Shown here in pieces: positions 23,834 through 36,509 of a stretch of 64,000 nt of DNA. Source of the DNA: Styela clava (lineage: Eukaryota; Chordata; Ascidiacea; Stolidobranchia; Styelidae); contig NC_135252.1 in the NCBI RefSeq assembly GCF_964204865.1, forward strand, positions 13,475,383 to 13,539,382, in the 5' to 3' direction. Below the pieces are notes generated by a model, which searched no databases, had not been told where the DNA came from, and was given only the letters and a program-made list of their open reading frames with translations. A program made the position numbers and the translations under genes. Positions within the stretch are counted from its first letter, which is position 1, and each line of letters starts with the position of its first letter.

Positions 23834-24276
23834 ACCGAGCATCGACTTCCTTGTTTACTTCGTGACATTGGCCAATCAGCAAGATGAAAAAAGTGACGTA
23901 ACAATATTCCCTTTTCGCACCCGCTCAGATAGTCAGATTTTCAGGCGTGGTCGTAAACATTACCTCGTTTTCGCGTTTTTGAACTCTATTCGTTAGTTTT
24001 CAATGGTCTTTCGGAAATTTAAATATAAATCAGATAAGTCAATGATCACCCTGTTTACCTAGAAGTTTTAATTTGATCGCAGTAATAAAAAATTAGCGTT
24101 GAAATAGCTGTGATTGACTAGGCTGAAATTCTTTACCGGTACTTTTAAAAAACAGATTGTTGTATGCGATGAATCATAATGCTGGTTTGAAACATATGCC
24201 CCATTTTACAGACGCCAACTGACATGGTAAAGTATAGAAAGAAATTTTCGGGGTGAAAGGTCGGGGAAAGTTCCAT
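23834..24276. mobile_element. MITE family F, copy b
   Basis: It matches 25161-25666 over most of its length, beginning at the gagcatcgacttccttg block and ending tcggggaaagttcca, the counterpart of the right terminal repeat. The left ~10 bases are replaced by the end of another element (23806-23830). Non-coding. Confidence 0.7.
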
Positions 24277-24435
24277 CCTGAATTTTAAAACTGATTTATT
24301 GCGTTTCCCGTTATTGACCTAGTCCTAGCCAATAACGCGAAATTTTTTTCGAACTAGTCGATAGTAGGAAATCTCTTTTACACGTTTAAAATGATTATGT
24401 TTTGCAGTTATTTTAAATAAAAATATGTTATTTAC

Positions 24436-24572
24436 AAGAGAGCTATGCTCAAATATATGGACATCACGACATCTAATGGCAATAATTTTAACGACGTCAT
24501 AGCAAAAAGTAATAGCCCCCTAGCAAAAAATATAATCTTTGCTCATTAAAAATTTCAAAGCAGTTAATCCAT
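24436..24572. repeat. Dispersed repeat family G, copy 3
   Basis: It contains gctcaaatatatgg, ctaatggcaataatttt, gtcatagcaaaaagtaatag and aaatttcaaagcag, in an arrangement that matches 95-270 with its blocks permuted (the gctcaaatatatgg word comes first here). This suggests that the family unit is tandem or circularly permuted. Confidence 0.55.
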
Positions 24573-25060
24573 TGAAGATCAGTTAGAGTTACCGGTAGGT
24601 CTGGCAAGATACCGGTAGGTACGGTACCGGAGTTAATCATACCATTCATGTTTTAGAATGCTGAAGTCATTGAGACCAATGAATAGAGTCTGGCAAAATA
24701 ATACGAGTATATTATGTCATCAATGTTCACAATGTTAATATTTCAATAAAAACAATGTATTGTTTGATAAAATATATAAAAGGGCCACATACACGTCTCA
24801 TTGTGGCAGTCTTTTAACGCAGCAATTTGAAGGTAAGTGTGGCGATTGTAGGCTACATAGGCGGAAATTGATGCTGCCCGCACGCAACCGGAAAAGTGGA
24901 TATTTGGCCCGCATGTACATAAAGTTTGCCGAACAAAATGCTAAAGCGTTGGTTGTGGTGGTAGCCTAGCCCTAAAAGGCTCATAACGAGCAGTGCATCA
25001 GAAGCAATGAGGTCGCATTATCAACAATAGTGCCTCATAATCAACAGCGCATTGGAAAAG

Positions 25061-25160
25061 GATGTTTCCCCGATCATCGATTTCCTTGTTTATTTTTGTA
25101 ACAATTACAAATCAGCAATAATTAGTTGTGTTTCCAGAAATTATTTTAAATCAAATAATG
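25061..25160. mobile_element. MITE family F, internally deleted remnant
   Basis: tttccccgatcatcgatttc, then cttgtttat, and later tgtttccagaaatt and aaatcaaataatg follow the family order but skip most of the middle. The complete copy at 25161-25666 begins directly after it, so one member has inserted at the edge of another. Confidence 0.55.
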
Positions 25161-25666
25161 CAATGGACCTTTCCCCGAGCATCGACTTCCTTGTTTACTT
25201 CGTGACCTTGGCCAATCAGCAAGATGCAAAAAGTGACGTAACGATGCTCCCTTTTGGCATCCGCTCAGACACTTTTCTCACTCAGACAGATTTTCAAGCG
25301 TGGTCGTAAACATTACCTAGTTTTCGCATTTTTGAACTCTTTTCGTTAGTTTTCAGTTGTGTTTCGGAAACTTAAATGTAAATCAGATAATTCAATGGTC
25401 ACCCTGTCTTCCTAGGAGTTTTAATTTAATTGCAGTCATATAAATTAGTGTAGAAATAGCTGTGATAGACTAGGCTAAAATTCTTTACTGGTACATTTAA
25501 AAAACAGATTGTTGTATGCGATGAATCATAATGATGGTTTGAAACACATACCCCATTTCACAGGCGCCAACTCGCAAAAGCACTCTTAAAATAGCCCCGA
25601 AAATTTTGCAATTGTAAAGTATAGGAAAAATTTTTCGTGGGTTAAAAGTCGGGAAAAGGTCCATTG
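25161..25666. mobile_element. MITE family F, complete copy, ~506 bp
   Basis: The termini are inverse to each other: caatggacctttccccga at left and tcgggaaaaggtccattg at right, allowing one mismatch. The interior is non-coding. I could not find a clear target duplication. The superfamily is unknown. Confidence 0.75.
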
Positions 25667-27784
25667 TCATTGTGTCCTCTGAAGATCTTTAGTTTAGTCA
25701 CAATAATCAAAAATTGATACCGCAAACGCTACAATATACTAGCTTAAAATAGCTACCAGTACCTGTAGGCGGGAATGAGGACGCAATAGGATGGCACAAT
25801 ATTGTCAATTCATTCATCCATTACTATTGTTAATGAAATCTATAATGACTCGACTCGTAAATAGAAGCATCAGTGATTCGACTTGACCCAGTACTCGAAT
25901 TCGCTGAAACGCGGACGGGTGATGTGTAGGGATGGCGGAATCGAGTCCGGATTCGATTACAGAATCGATTCTTCGCGGAATCGACTAGAATCGATTCCGA
26001 TGCATTGGAATCGATTCTCGAGGTCAAAACTTAGATTGCAAACAATGTGTAACCTTTTGTGGAAATTTCTTCCCAAATATGCATAAACTGTTTACTGCTA
26101 TGTTGAGTTGCTACGACGCCGCAAACTTCATTAGCCTATGTATATATATATATATATATTTCGCGAGAAGACTTTTATGTTTATTTATTTATAAAAACTC
26201 CTTGGGTTCTGAAGGATTCTTTTTTTGTGCGATTTTGTCTCCTGTGACAGATTGGATACTGATACTACTTAGTTTTGGCCTTCTTGTCCGTCTATGTATT
26301 TAAACATCGCTCTCTTGTTTGATTTCATATGATGTTGCTTAGGTGGGTATGTTTCTCGGTGAGATATGTGGAGGAATCGAGATTCGGAATCGAGAATCGG
26401 AATCGAAAATTTAGGAATCAGATAGAAATCGAATACTTGTAAGTAGTCATACTTAGCATCCTTAGTGATGTGCCACTGTACTTTAAGATTCTCTTTTTGC
26501 CGTGGTCATTCGATAAAGATTTGGTGATATGTAGCCCTATTTTTATGGGATATTTCACACATCCCTTTGAACATGGGCTCTAAACAAGAAGTTACTCGTA
26601 CATCTACTATGCATTTTAGGAAGAAATTTCATTGTTGTATATGAAATTATTCGATTGAATACAGCTATTGTATAAGAACGGTTTCAACTTCTGACAGCTT
26701 CACAACTTCCCCGTAGCAAAGCTCACACAAACTTTGAGAACGAGACGTAGAATTTCACTGCTAATATATTAGGTCATAAAATTGATTTACGTTGGATTTG
26801 TGACATGAAGCATGTCATTGGTTGGATGGAGTAGAGGAGTACTTTTCTAATATTAGGACCAGTACATTATCAGCAATGATGCGGCATTGTCAACATCGCA
26901 CTGGCGCATTATCAAGAATGAGGGCGCATTAGGATGGAACAATATTGACATTCATTCAACCATTTTATTATTGTTTATGAAATCTATATTGACCAGGACT
27001 CGACTTGTGAATAGAAGCAGGAGTGGTTCGGCTTGACTTGTTACTCGAATTTGCTGCAACGGACTGGTGATATGTCACTGTAGAGATTTTCTTTGCTCCA
27101 TCCTAATGCGAATCAAATAAACCAGACAAGTGGTAAATTTTATTAAATCTCGACCGCTACAAAATCAAATTTCTAAAGTTATGAATTAGAGTACGAGTCT
27201 TCTCTTACCCGTGGTGGTGGCTTTCTGAAAGAAAGGTGTATAAACGCTTGGTTCAATTGGAAACTTGTGTTCTTCCTTATATGAAAACGCAGAAAATGAC
27301 TTCGACTTTTCTCTTTGTGGCAAAATGCGGTGGTAAGGAATGCATTTTTGCATTTTTGTGGCTCTCCGAATATGGAGTTTATACAAACTAAAAAGCAAAA
27401 CATGAGAAAGAATTCTAGGAATTGAAATGCTGCTGTGTTTGACAACTGCGGGCAAAAATAGGCACATTCAACCAATCATCATTTATTTGTCAAGGCAATA
27501 TAAAGACATCAAGGAAAACATTGCAAAATCGATGTTTTAACCCAACACCGCCGGATGACATATATTCAGTATTATTTAGCCTAGTCCAACTCTAAAAGAT
27601 ATTAATGGTGTTTTACAGTCAATGTTCTATAGTAGAGTCGTATATTTCACGAAAAAGAGACTTCAGCCATGACGCAAAGTGCGAATCGTATAAATAGCGT
27701 CGATTTTCAAATCGTCAGTCATATGTGTGAAATTGTTGACGCGACTCAGACAAGAAATCAATAGCATTAACTCCTTTATAATGA
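25667..27784. other. No gene seen; GAATCGATT-rich stretch
   Basis: 25925-26020 and 26365-26420 are dense in gaatcgattc-type words, probably one or two decayed MITEs of the GAATCG kind common in animals. A TA dinucleotide run lies near 26143-26158. Pieces around 25690-25870 recur at 26880-27080 (the 'catta.caa.aatg..gcgcatta' and 'gactcgacttgtgaatagaagca' words), an old local duplication. Two overlapping minus-strand open frames near 27180-27475 show no known features. Confidence 0.45.
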
Positions 27785-28020
27785 CTTATTACTTATCGAT
27801 CTTAAGATCGGTAAGTATATTGATAGGTATTTGTCTGTATGTATGTCTGTCTGTCTGTGTGTGTGTCTGTTAGATGCACGCGATATCTCACGAAAGCGAG
27901 ATTGAATCTGCTCCAGATTTTGCATGTGCATTCATCTTATCTCGGACCAGAAGCCTATTGATTTTGGGCGAATTATGTCGTATAATTAGCGAGTTATCAA
28001 TCATTATTGGTTTAGCATGT
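27785..28020. repeat. Dispersed repeat family H, copy 2
   Basis: Same palindrome (atcgatcttaagatcggtaa), same TCTG/TATG microsatellite and same cgatatctcacgaaagcgag body as 3165-3475. Similarity fades after the gcgagttat block. Confidence 0.65.
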
Positions 28021-30221
28021 ATTTTCAGTCATGCATATCATCCCTGGCGCTGTGATGTTTTGATAAATATAATTTCGACTGCACCATACTTGGCAGAGGT
28101 TTCGAAATTTTTCAAACGTGAAAAAAACGTAAAATTAATGATAATTTTCACGCGTAGCGGCGCGCATTAGAATGTTTACGTCTTTCTACGCGCATTTACG
28201 TCGGAAAAAGTAACATTTTTTGCATTGAGGGGAGCGTGTGCACTAATAATTAGAGCTGTGACGTCATCAAAATTGTTAATAGAAGCCTTGAACTTGAAAA
28301 TTCTGTAAATACAATCGTTAATTTTAGAGTAACCATTCTTGCTATAATAGTGGTTCTAGTGTTGTTCTGTTGGAAAATAACACAAGAAAACGTTGAAATA
28401 AAAATTAATTAATTAGAAATAATTATTAACCCTGTACTAGACACAAAATCTCGCAAGTTCAATAGAAAATTTTGAATTTTGGCGTAAAAATTTTTTTTTA
28501 GAGGACTGCGTTTTACATATATTGCTGAAAAGAGCTCTATCACAAGCTATTAAAAAGCCATGAGTGAAGCTATAGGGCCTGATGGTTGACAATAAAATAA
28601 CCCAAGTAAAATGGCACCAGACCGACCGGCTGGATAGGGTTTTGAAGAGCTTTTTCGCGCAAAAATAATGGTGAATTTATAAGGATACATGGACATGATA
28701 ATACGACAATAGAGGCAAAGATACAAAGAACCTTATATGTAATGAAGTAGAAGTATCGAAGAGTTTGTTAACAGATATGACGATAACTCACTATATAATT
28801 TATGCTCATCGCTACCTACTGATTACACGTGTCTTTTCGAGCTCAAGCTTGAACGGGTGCTCGGTGGTAAGTATCATCACCGAAAAATTTATTATCCTAA
28901 GATTTTATTTAAGCAATGACGCGAAATGCACTTGTCTCATACTTGGCCATTGAACACAACGTCATCTCCTCGATTCTCTACCAGCTTCTAGTTCTGATAG
29001 TGAAACACGCAAACCACATCATAGAAAAGGCTATTCCAAAACCGTCAACATAGTTTAGGCAACTTTGTTAAAATGTCGCACGTATTCAAATTTTACAAAA
29101 CAACTCTCCACGCCCATGCTTAAACTATTTTCGGTCTTTTGTTGTCGGTCCATGATTAAGGATCGCCGGTTCGTTTATTCGAGAGACTTGAACAATGGGA
29201 ATTGTAGACGCAACTATAATATATATTACGAGTCAATACAAACATAGAATTTATATGGAAAAACACGTGGTGCGAGAACTGCACCATTTAAATAAAGAAT
29301 TAGTTTGCAATGTCTTCATGGCGACTTGAATACTTGCGTTCTGATTGAAAACTCAATATTAACAATAGAAGAAAAGTATTAAACAATCAATCAATTTTAT
29401 TTCGGTCCCTCTGACATGAAACAAAACAACAAAAAACGGACAAACAAAATGCAGAATACCTGGAGGAAGAGTATTTGCTTTTGTTGTTATAAGAAGGAAA
29501 AAAAACGAAAACTTGGGAAATCGCAAAACGTTGATGCGCAATTAAACAATATGGGTTTTGTGAACACACAACCAAATGAGTGTACTAAAATTTGAGTTTT
29601 ACGGTGCTTGAAATCTGAATGTGAAATGGATGGTACATATGATTAAATTTAGTAGTTTTATATAAATTTATGTAAAGTTATGTAATTTTGGAATCCTGGT
29701 TGTCCTTTGCACTAAATATACTGCGTGAAGTTTGTATTGTTTGTTCACTAATTCGTGTGGCTTGCTAATTGGGATTCATTTCCACGCTACACGAAGATTG
29801 TAAATATCTTGCGGATCGAAGATAGATAAGTTACTTCACAGGCGCAGTTTTATGAACCGATTGCATTTTCGATCCATTATATGCAACGACTAACATACCG
29901 ATTGTATGTTAGCGCGAAATTTAGATTTTGTATTTTTGAATCGGAACCCACAATTTATCCTCTTTTAATTTAAACCGGCCGAATATATTTTTAGACGCCG
30001 TTGCGGGCACATTTATTAAAATATACCTAAGATGCAAATGTCCAGAATATGCACTTGACAACAACATCAATTTTTATAATCCTCGCGGATATCAATCATA
30101 TCGGAGCCATAGAACGCTCCTTTGGCGGGAAATCTGTAGAAATCCTAAATCCCTATTCTATCTGTTTGATTCGCTGTCTACAGATCTATGCTATGCTTTA
30201 CACTCGGTATCGGTGCAGCAG
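28021..30221. other. No gene seen
   Basis: AT-rich with short unrelated open frames on both strands. Nothing matched a family that I know. It is the longest unexplained stretch without even a recognisable repeat. Confidence 0.45.
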
Positions 30222-30461
30222 TAGGGCTGGGCATTTTCGAATACCTTGTGATTTCAGAATCGAATCGACACACCATAACAAACACGTTTTTATCAATAAC
30301 TCACTACAGAAAATAGTCATATGTTAGAATTGCGTTGAAAAAAAAATTGGGGAATTCACCTCGACCATTGGCGAAAAAAGAAAACAAGATGGCGGCGATT
30401 CGAAATTTAGCTCTGAACCGATTCGAATAATTTACTATTGGATTCGAAATGCCCAGCCCTA
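30222..30461. mobile_element. hAT-type MITE, 240 bp, same family as 1816-1955
   Basis: It starts tagggctgggcattttcga and ends tcgaaatgcccagcccta. The flanks are tgcagcag (30214-30221) and tacagcag (30462-30469), an 8-bp target duplication with one mismatch. Non-coding interior. Confidence 0.82.
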
Positions 30462-30509
30462 TACAGCAGTAGTGCAAGCACGAGTATAGGAATAAAAATG
30501 GTGCAAAAA

Positions 30510-31090
30510 AAAAGTAATTGGTTTGAAGGATGATGATAGGATAGTTTCTTAGAGATGGTAGTTTGGATGGAGCCTGTTTAAATACTCATTCTGTCATTGT
30601 AAAATATTAGCTTATAATATAAAAACTTTTAATTATAAACTAATGTGGGATATTCTTTCAGTAAAAGTTAAACCAAGAATTAGACATATTTCTGGGAATG
30701 ATTTATGGGTATTTTGTTCTCAAGCACCAGAATTTATATCTCATTCATTTTGGAACTGTGTTTTTACACAAAATGCAGAAATGTGTATGATTCTATTTTT
30801 TTCTGTTATATTAAAAATAAACGATTGTAAGTTGAAGTATATATATAGGCCTAAAACATGTTTGCATGTATTTTATTAGACCTAAGAAATCAGTGTTTTT
30901 CACATTTATCATTGATTAAACGTAATGCTATTACTGTATTATTCCAGACTTCTTATGTGTACTGCTAGATACAAGATTGGCAGATTTAAAAAATCCAGAA
31001 ATCCCTTTCAGCATGGAGAAATATGGAAAAATTGAGACAACAACCTGATTTTATAAAAAAAAACTTGACATGATATGCAATAACCTATGA
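30510..31090 (+). mobile_element. LINE 3' fragment (same family as 16735-19527)
   Basis: The translation near 30643-30879 (MWDILSVKVKPRIRHISGND, then EFISHSFWNCVFTQN) matches the C-terminal knuckle region of the longer LINE. Further pieces up to about 31090 match its last 60 codons with frameshifts. It is 5' truncated and dead. It ends about 140 bp before RFC4 and may overlap that gene's promoter. Confidence 0.8.
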
Positions 31091-31227
31091 CTTTTTGTAT
31101 GAATTTTTATTTTCTGCCATAAAAAATTTAAAAAAATATTTAAAATAACTTATATTTACTTATAACTGTGATGAAAAATCTGTCTGAAAAAACAGTCTGA
31201 TAGTAGTACAACATCTATTGAACCACA

Positions 31228-32283
31228 ATGCATTCATTTTTTAAACCAGCCAGTGGATCTGGAGATGGAAAGAAATCATCCCTAACTAAGTCTGATAATG
31301 AAACAGAAAACTTGAAACCATGGATTGAAAAATACAGACCAAAATGCGTTGATGATATCGCGCATCAGGACGAAGTCGTTGCAGTTTTAAAAAAATGTAT
31401 TACAGGAGCAGACTTGCCCAATATGTTGTTCTATGGTCCCCCAGGAACCGGTAAAACATCAACCATTCTGGCCCTTTCACGAGATTTGTATGGCCCCAAA
31501 TTTCGGGATAGAGTACTTGAACTCAATGCATCAGATGACAGAGGCATATCAGTGGTGAGAGACAAGATAAAAAATTTTGCACAGTTGTCTGTAAGCAGTT
31601 TACAAGGCGGAAAGTCGCCTTCGTTCAAGATAATCATATTAGATGAGGCAGACTCTATGACGAAAGCTGCACAACAAGCTTTGAGAAGGACGATGGAGAA
31701 GCAAACGAAAACTACAAGATTTTGCCTTATTTGTAATTATGTCACAAGAATCATTGCACCGATTACATCAAGATGTTCAAAATTTCGATTCAAACCTTTG
31801 TCTGAAGAGGATCAGAAAAAAAGGTTACTCAGAGTAGCAGAAACAGAATCCGTTAAAATATCAGAAGATGCGATGGATAGTATGGTAAAATGTTCAGAGG
31901 GGGATTTGCGAAAAGCAATGACATTTTTACAAACTGCACATAGACTTAAAGGAGACGAAGGCATAGCAATCGAAGATGTTCTCGAGATAACAGGTGTAAT
32001 ACCAGATCCAGTAATCAAATCATTTCTCAATAGTTGTTCTTCAAATTCATACGAAAATCTCCTAAAAACAGTGCAAGAGATATCAGCTGATGGCCATGCC
32101 GCGGCTCAATTGGTCTCACAGCTCCATGATGAAATTGTTATTATGCCATCTCTCACTGATGAGCAAAAATGTGCCATAACTGAAAAATTAGCAACCCTCG
32201 ATTATTGTCTCAATGATGGTGCGGATGAATACCTCCAACTTATGTCACTTGGAACTCTTATTCAGCAACAAATTTGCTCATGA
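31228..32283 (+). CDS. RFC4: Replication factor C subunit 4 (clamp loader), single exon
   Basis: 351 residues (human 363), complete. Walker [10 protein letters not shown] is at residues 70-78, Walker B with DEAD at 139-142, the SRC arginine finger at 181-183, and sensor-2 region [12 protein letters not shown] further on; the C-terminal collar helices end QQQICS. The N-terminal MHSFFKP matches the conserved MQAFLKG start of RFC4. The [16 protein letters not shown] block separates it from RFC2, RFC3 and RFC5. RFC4 is one of the small subunits of the RFC pentamer, which loads PCNA onto primer-template junctions in the nucleus, and of the alternative loaders. There are no introns or lesions. It is convergent with MDM1 across about 1.4 kb. 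Confidence 0.97.
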   Translation: MHSFFKPASGSGDGKKSSLTKSDNETENLKPWIEKYRPKCVDDIAHQDEVVAVLKKCITGADLPNMLFYGPPGTGKTSTILALSRDLYGPKFRDRVLELNASDDRGISVVRDKIKNFAQLSVSSLQGGKSPSFKIIILDEADSMTKAAQQALRRTMEKQTKTTRFCLICNYVTRIIAPITSRCSKFRFKPLSEEDQKKRLLRVAETESVKISEDAMDSMVKCSEGDLRKAMTFLQTAHRLKGDEGIAIEDVLEITGVIPDPVIKSFLNSCSSNSYENLLKTVQEISADGHAAAQLVSQLHDEIVIMPSLTDEQKCAITEKLATLDYCLNDGADEYLQLMSLGTLIQQQICS

Positions 32284-32938
32284 GTTAGGGATTTTTTTCT
32301 ACACTGCCAAATAGGGATGATATATTTTGGTGGAATATATCACTTTCATCATGCGCCAACCTGGTCAATACAACTTATGTGCTTATGTTATACCAGATTT
32401 CTTATTCCAGAATTTGTCCATGCACTAAAATTATACAGGAATTAATTCTTCATACACCAGCAGTGTCATGAGGTACAAGAGATTTTTAGAGAGTATCAAC
32501 TAATGCTAACTGTGGACTTCATGAATCATTACATTGAAGTTATTATGAACCTCATAGTAATAATTCAACTCCATGTGTACTACCATAAATGCGGAAAAAT
32601 AAGCGAATTCCTGTCTAAATGTTTCTGTTATTAAATTTTTTCACTGAGTTGAAGTTTTGCAATGTGTATAACATGGAAAATCAAAATAAGGTCAAATATT
32701 TAAGTCTTTAATTTACGGGGAGTACGTATTCTCCAACAGGTTTAACAGAAGTGATGTGGGATAGGAATAAGAGCAGGTTCAGCCCCCCCAATACATGAGA
32801 AGGTTGGTGGTTCGAAAACCAGAATTTACCAGGCAAATGGTGCCCATGACATAACAGGAAAAAGACTATAAGAATCTCTAGACATAACTGTATATTGAAA
32901 GAGACTTTGGTGGGAATAATATTAATTCAATATAAACC
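32284..32938. other. RFC4 3' flank; weak SINE-like segment
   Basis: The stretch around 32750-32860 has ggttcagcc and ggtggttcgaaaacc, words that resemble Pol III box B, but no matching box A was found. No gene is seen. Confidence 0.35.
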
Positions 32939-33186
32939 ATGGGTGGGCGAATTGTGGGCCGGATCTAGCCCACTGAAGCGTTTCATCTGAAACTAAGACT
33001 ATAGTTTTCATGGATAGAAATTTCTGAACCCGATTGTGCTTATTGGTATATAAATGTTAGCCTAGCTTTTGTGAATAAAATGTTTTTTTTGTTCATAGTT
33101 TTTCCTATCGAGTTTTGAGATTCTGGCCCAGTAACTAAATCTATTATGAGTAACTGGCCCACTCAGAAAAGTAATTGCCCACCCCT
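32939..33186. mobile_element. hAT-type MITE (GGGTGGGC ends), ~250 bp
   Basis: Left words gggtgggcgaattgtgggcc are matched by the inverse, ggcccactca...aattgcccacccct, at the right end. The flanks ataaac and ctaaac suggest a partly decayed 8-bp duplication (atataaac against atctaaac). It is related in its ends to the element at 55112-55590. It lies in the 3' interval shared by RFC4 and MDM1. Confidence 0.7.
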
Positions 33187-33643
33187 ATCTAAACTGATTA
33201 CCGGTAGCTTTTAAGATGCATATGTGGTCAAAAAATAGGGCGATCGGTACTTCGGTAATAAGACTGATTATATTATAAAAATCATTTTATTTGTGTAATT
33301 ACATTAAGGTACATACAAATATATATAAAATAATATCAAACCTACTTGAAGAAGACAAGTCTCATAAAATCACAATGTCTCCATGATGCATAGTTTCTTT
33401 TCAACTATGTATTATGATGGGGTAGCCTAATTTTGAACAGAAAAATTGAGATACATGATTTAGAACCTATACCCTTTCAATGTCTGGAATTTATCACATC
33501 TGTTTTTGCTTAAGGCAAGAATCTGTGAAATTGATGTTTCTACATTTTGTTAGGACCTCTACACCTACAATTGGCAAATAATTATATATCAAGCAGCAAT
33601 GACAGGTGCACAAAGTTTGGCACTGCACTTAAATCTAAATTGT

Positions 33644-35794
33644 TTATACAGTGGTCCAAAAACTCTTCCTCTCTTTTGCCCTTTGAAGTAACTCTGATGC
33701 ACGCGCTGATGTCAATGAAGACGCAACAGATAGGACATCATCGTCTCTAGAAGCCATTACTGGTGTTGTTTGAGGTCTTCCTAGAGGACCACAGTGCTGG
33801 AATTCTTCACTTCTGAGTGATCCTTTAATTGGAGCCCTGATGTTTCGCAAGGAAGATACATGCCTTGTTACGATGGGGCTGGAGTTTGGTGGTGTCTGTT
33901 TTCTTTTCATTGGTGACTCCTTTTTTACAATAGGTGATTTTGCAGATGTGGATCGTTGGCCTTTTTCACGTGTGCATTTGACTGGTGCAGAGCGTGGGCT
34001 TAAACGAGTTAGAGTGTGTGTGCGACCTTTCAGAAGATTTTGTGCATCATATGTAGGGGCACCTGCAATAGGTGATGAATTTTCTTCTACAGGTTCTGAA
34101 GAGGCAAAGCTACCTGTGGAAGATTCATGACGAGATGGTGACACCAAAAGTGCCCCACCCTTTGACGGTGTTGTCAAGTCAAGATGGCTTCTTCGTGCAC
34201 CGCCCATTGCTTGGAGTCTTGGTGTAGTTAGACGTCCTTCAAGAATCGACTGAGGTTCAACAGATAGGTCAGATTTTTTATCAGATTCCTCTTTATTATC
34301 ATCAGGTTCACCCCACGCTAATTTCCTTGAAACTGAATCTCCAGTTGTTAGAGAAGTGTCATATTCTAAACTATCGACTTCAATTGCTGTTTCAGTATCA
34401 AGAGATTCGGTATGATCACTCCCAATTTGAGACGCTTTGCTCCAGTTATCTTCTGCATCTTTTTCTTGTTCTTTAAGATCCTCTTGGTCAATCTCAGATT
34501 CGTTTTGTTCACTTTTTAAACCACTTCCATTAGAAGATGCTTCCCAGCATTTGTTGTATGGGGATGCAACTTGTGTTGCATGATATGGATCAATATGTGT
34601 TCCGAGGTGTTTCTGTTTGTTGTTCTCTGCCAAATTTCGTAACTCCCCTGCTTGTGAGACTTTTACTGCTTCAAATTGGGCTGCATATTCTGATTGCAAA
34701 TCTTTTTTCTTTGCATGTGTAAAAAACGACTTTTGTGGATTCTGCAAATCTCTCACGCGAGCTTTCATTGATGGGGATGCAGGTGAAGTCTGGGATGGTC
34801 TGTTGATCAAAGGTGAATCTTTGGCTTTGAAGTTTGATATGTATTCCGTAGTGGGACGAAATTTTATTCCCCCATGTGGTGGAATTGCAGGAGAAGAAGA
34901 ATGCACAACATCAAGTGCAGAAAGTAGTGGAGATTGTTTTACTGCAAACTTGGGTGGCATAAAATTACGCTGATACTCCGATAATCTCGCCTTTGATGTT
35001 CTAGAGGGCTTGTTAGACTGCAAACCAGCCTTGTGTTTGAGGGGAATATTTTCTTTAATTTGCTTTGACTTTTTTGAACTAGTCATGCTTTGTCTGGGTT
35101 GTTCTGAAATTTCTCTTTTACCCGGAGATGACTTGGGGCTTGGTTGAATCACTTTAGTCTTTGCATCATTACCTTTGGAACGTTTAGTTGGAGAATCAGT
35201 TTTTGATATTTGAGTAATATTTTTGCCTTTGTAAGAAGTTCCCTGTTTGAGACTTCGTTTGTCTCTTGGCACGTTCTTTTCATCACCCCTGTCTTTTTTT
35301 GAACCATCAATTTGCTTTGGTGATTTTTGAGACGACGATGGTACAAGCAAGTCAGCTCTTTTTTCTGCTTGAACATCTTTTCGTGGCGCAAGTATCACGC
35401 TACCATCTAAGCTGCGACTTCTGTGTTGTTGAATAGCTTTGGTTTTCTCAGGAGATTTCTTATTTGTTAAACTTTTACGTTGCTTATCAGCTTTTACTAT
35501 TGGTGATGCTGCACCTTTTTTTGTATGTGATATGGTTGCTGCAGATGACTTAATTTTCTCTTCAGTATCACTGTCAGGCCACCAAATAAGACAGCTCTGA
35601 ATTTGAGGGTCTCTGTGCCAAACTTTCTTCTTCAATGTGAAACTTGGTTCCTGGGATGATGACACCTGGTCCGATCTCATGCCAGCATCTTTTGCTGTTT
35701 GATCTAGTTTCGGCACAAATGAGCCGGAGCGGAATGACTGATTCCACTTATAGTTCCTCTTGTATTCGCTACTTCCTTTAAACAGAACAGGCAT
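33644..35794 (-). CDS. MDM1: MDM1, centriolar microtubule-binding protein, single exon
   Basis: 716 residues (vertebrate MDM1 about 710). The start MPVLFKGSSEYKRNYKW matches the MDM1 N-terminus, followed by AGMRSDQVSSSQEPSFTLKK. Further SEYxRxF-type repeats occur: SEYQRNFMPP, TEYISNFKAK, SEYAAQFEA. This repeat type binds microtubules. The conserved C-terminal part has GRLTTPRLQAMGG, HLDLTTPSKGGALLVSPS and IKGSLRSEEFQHCG, and ends in a short helical tail RAKERKSFWTT. The middle is basic, serine- and lysine-rich and probably disordered. Vertebrate MDM1 localises to centrioles and restrains centriole duplication. A possible AATAAA lies at 33287-33292 (reverse strand), about 350 bases past the stop. 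Vertebrate MDM1 has many introns; here there is none. Confidence 0.94.
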   Translation of the reverse strand: MPVLFKGSSEYKRNYKWNQSFRSGSFVPKLDQTAKDAGMRSDQVSSSQEPSFTLKKKVWHRDPQIQSCLIWWPDSDTEEKIKSSAATISHTKKGAASPIVKADKQRKSLTNKKSPEKTKAIQQHRSRSLDGSVILAPRKDVQAEKRADLLVPSSSQKSPKQIDGSKKDRGDEKNVPRDKRSLKQGTSYKGKNITQISKTDSPTKRSKGNDAKTKVIQPSPKSSPGKREISEQPRQSMTSSKKSKQIKENIPLKHKAGLQSNKPSRTSKARLSEYQRNFMPPKFAVKQSPLLSALDVVHSSSPAIPPHGGIKFRPTTEYISNFKAKDSPLINRPSQTSPASPSMKARVRDLQNPQKSFFTHAKKKDLQSEYAAQFEAVKVSQAGELRNLAENNKQKHLGTHIDPYHATQVASPYNKCWEASSNGSGLKSEQNESEIDQEDLKEQEKDAEDNWSKASQIGSDHTESLDTETAIEVDSLEYDTSLTTGDSVSRKLAWGEPDDNKEESDKKSDLSVEPQSILEGRLTTPRLQAMGGARRSHLDLTTPSKGGALLVSPSRHESSTGSFASSEPVEENSSPIAGAPTYDAQNLLKGRTHTLTRLSPRSAPVKCTREKGQRSTSAKSPIVKKESPMKRKQTPPNSSPIVTRHVSSLRNIRAPIKGSLRSEEFQHCGPLGRPQTTPVMASRDDDVLSVASSLTSARASELLQRAKERKSFWTTV

Positions 35795-36509
35795 TTTGTC
35801 CTTCTTTTACCGTCTCTACCAGTTCCGGAAACGTCCGAAATCCTAAGCGAAGCTTCCACAAATCCCAAAGTCTTCGTAACCAACGACGCTACCGTCAATC
35901 ATTTTTGTGAATACAGCCTTACGATACAGCTCTTTAGTTCCCCCTGTGATTTAGATGAGTTTATTTCTACTCCATAATCAGCATAAAAGGCGATTAAATG
36001 ATTGATAAAAACAATAAATAAAACTGATTATTAAATCAGGGGAGCAAAATCGTACAAAATATAAGATGGAAGGTTTTGCCAAAAAGAAGTGGTACGTGTT
36101 CACTCACCTAATATTATTAACACACGCGCACGCACACAACCATTGGGCTATAATAATGTTAGAAAAAAGAGCTTTAGATAAATTTTATAGTAAACAAAAA
36201 ATAAGTAAAAAAGAAATTAGAATAAAAATAAGAATTGTAATTAGAAATAAGAATTGTTTGCCACACCATTTTAAATTCCCAAATTGAGTACAGATTATGT
36301 AAACAAAAGTGGACAGTATTTAATATGAAGACAAAAAGTAAAAAAAATTCGCCAAGCTGATTATAGTTGGAGTCAAATGCCAAATTGCCCAATCAAAGCT
36401 ATTTAATCCTGCACTTCGCTAACTGGTCCGTAAAAAGGGCATATACGGAACTCAAATATTAAGGAATTTAATATTTATCAAGCTGGTAGTGTTTGTGATA
36501 AGTCAGACC

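Noticed and set aside
27179-27475. Overlapping minus-strand open frames of 98 and 93 codons
   Set aside because: No start context, splice partner or recognisable motif; two frames being open at once suggests chance.
34617-34973. Plus-strand open frames opposite MDM1
   Set aside because: They are antisense shadows of a conserved protein; no residues of their own resemble a family.
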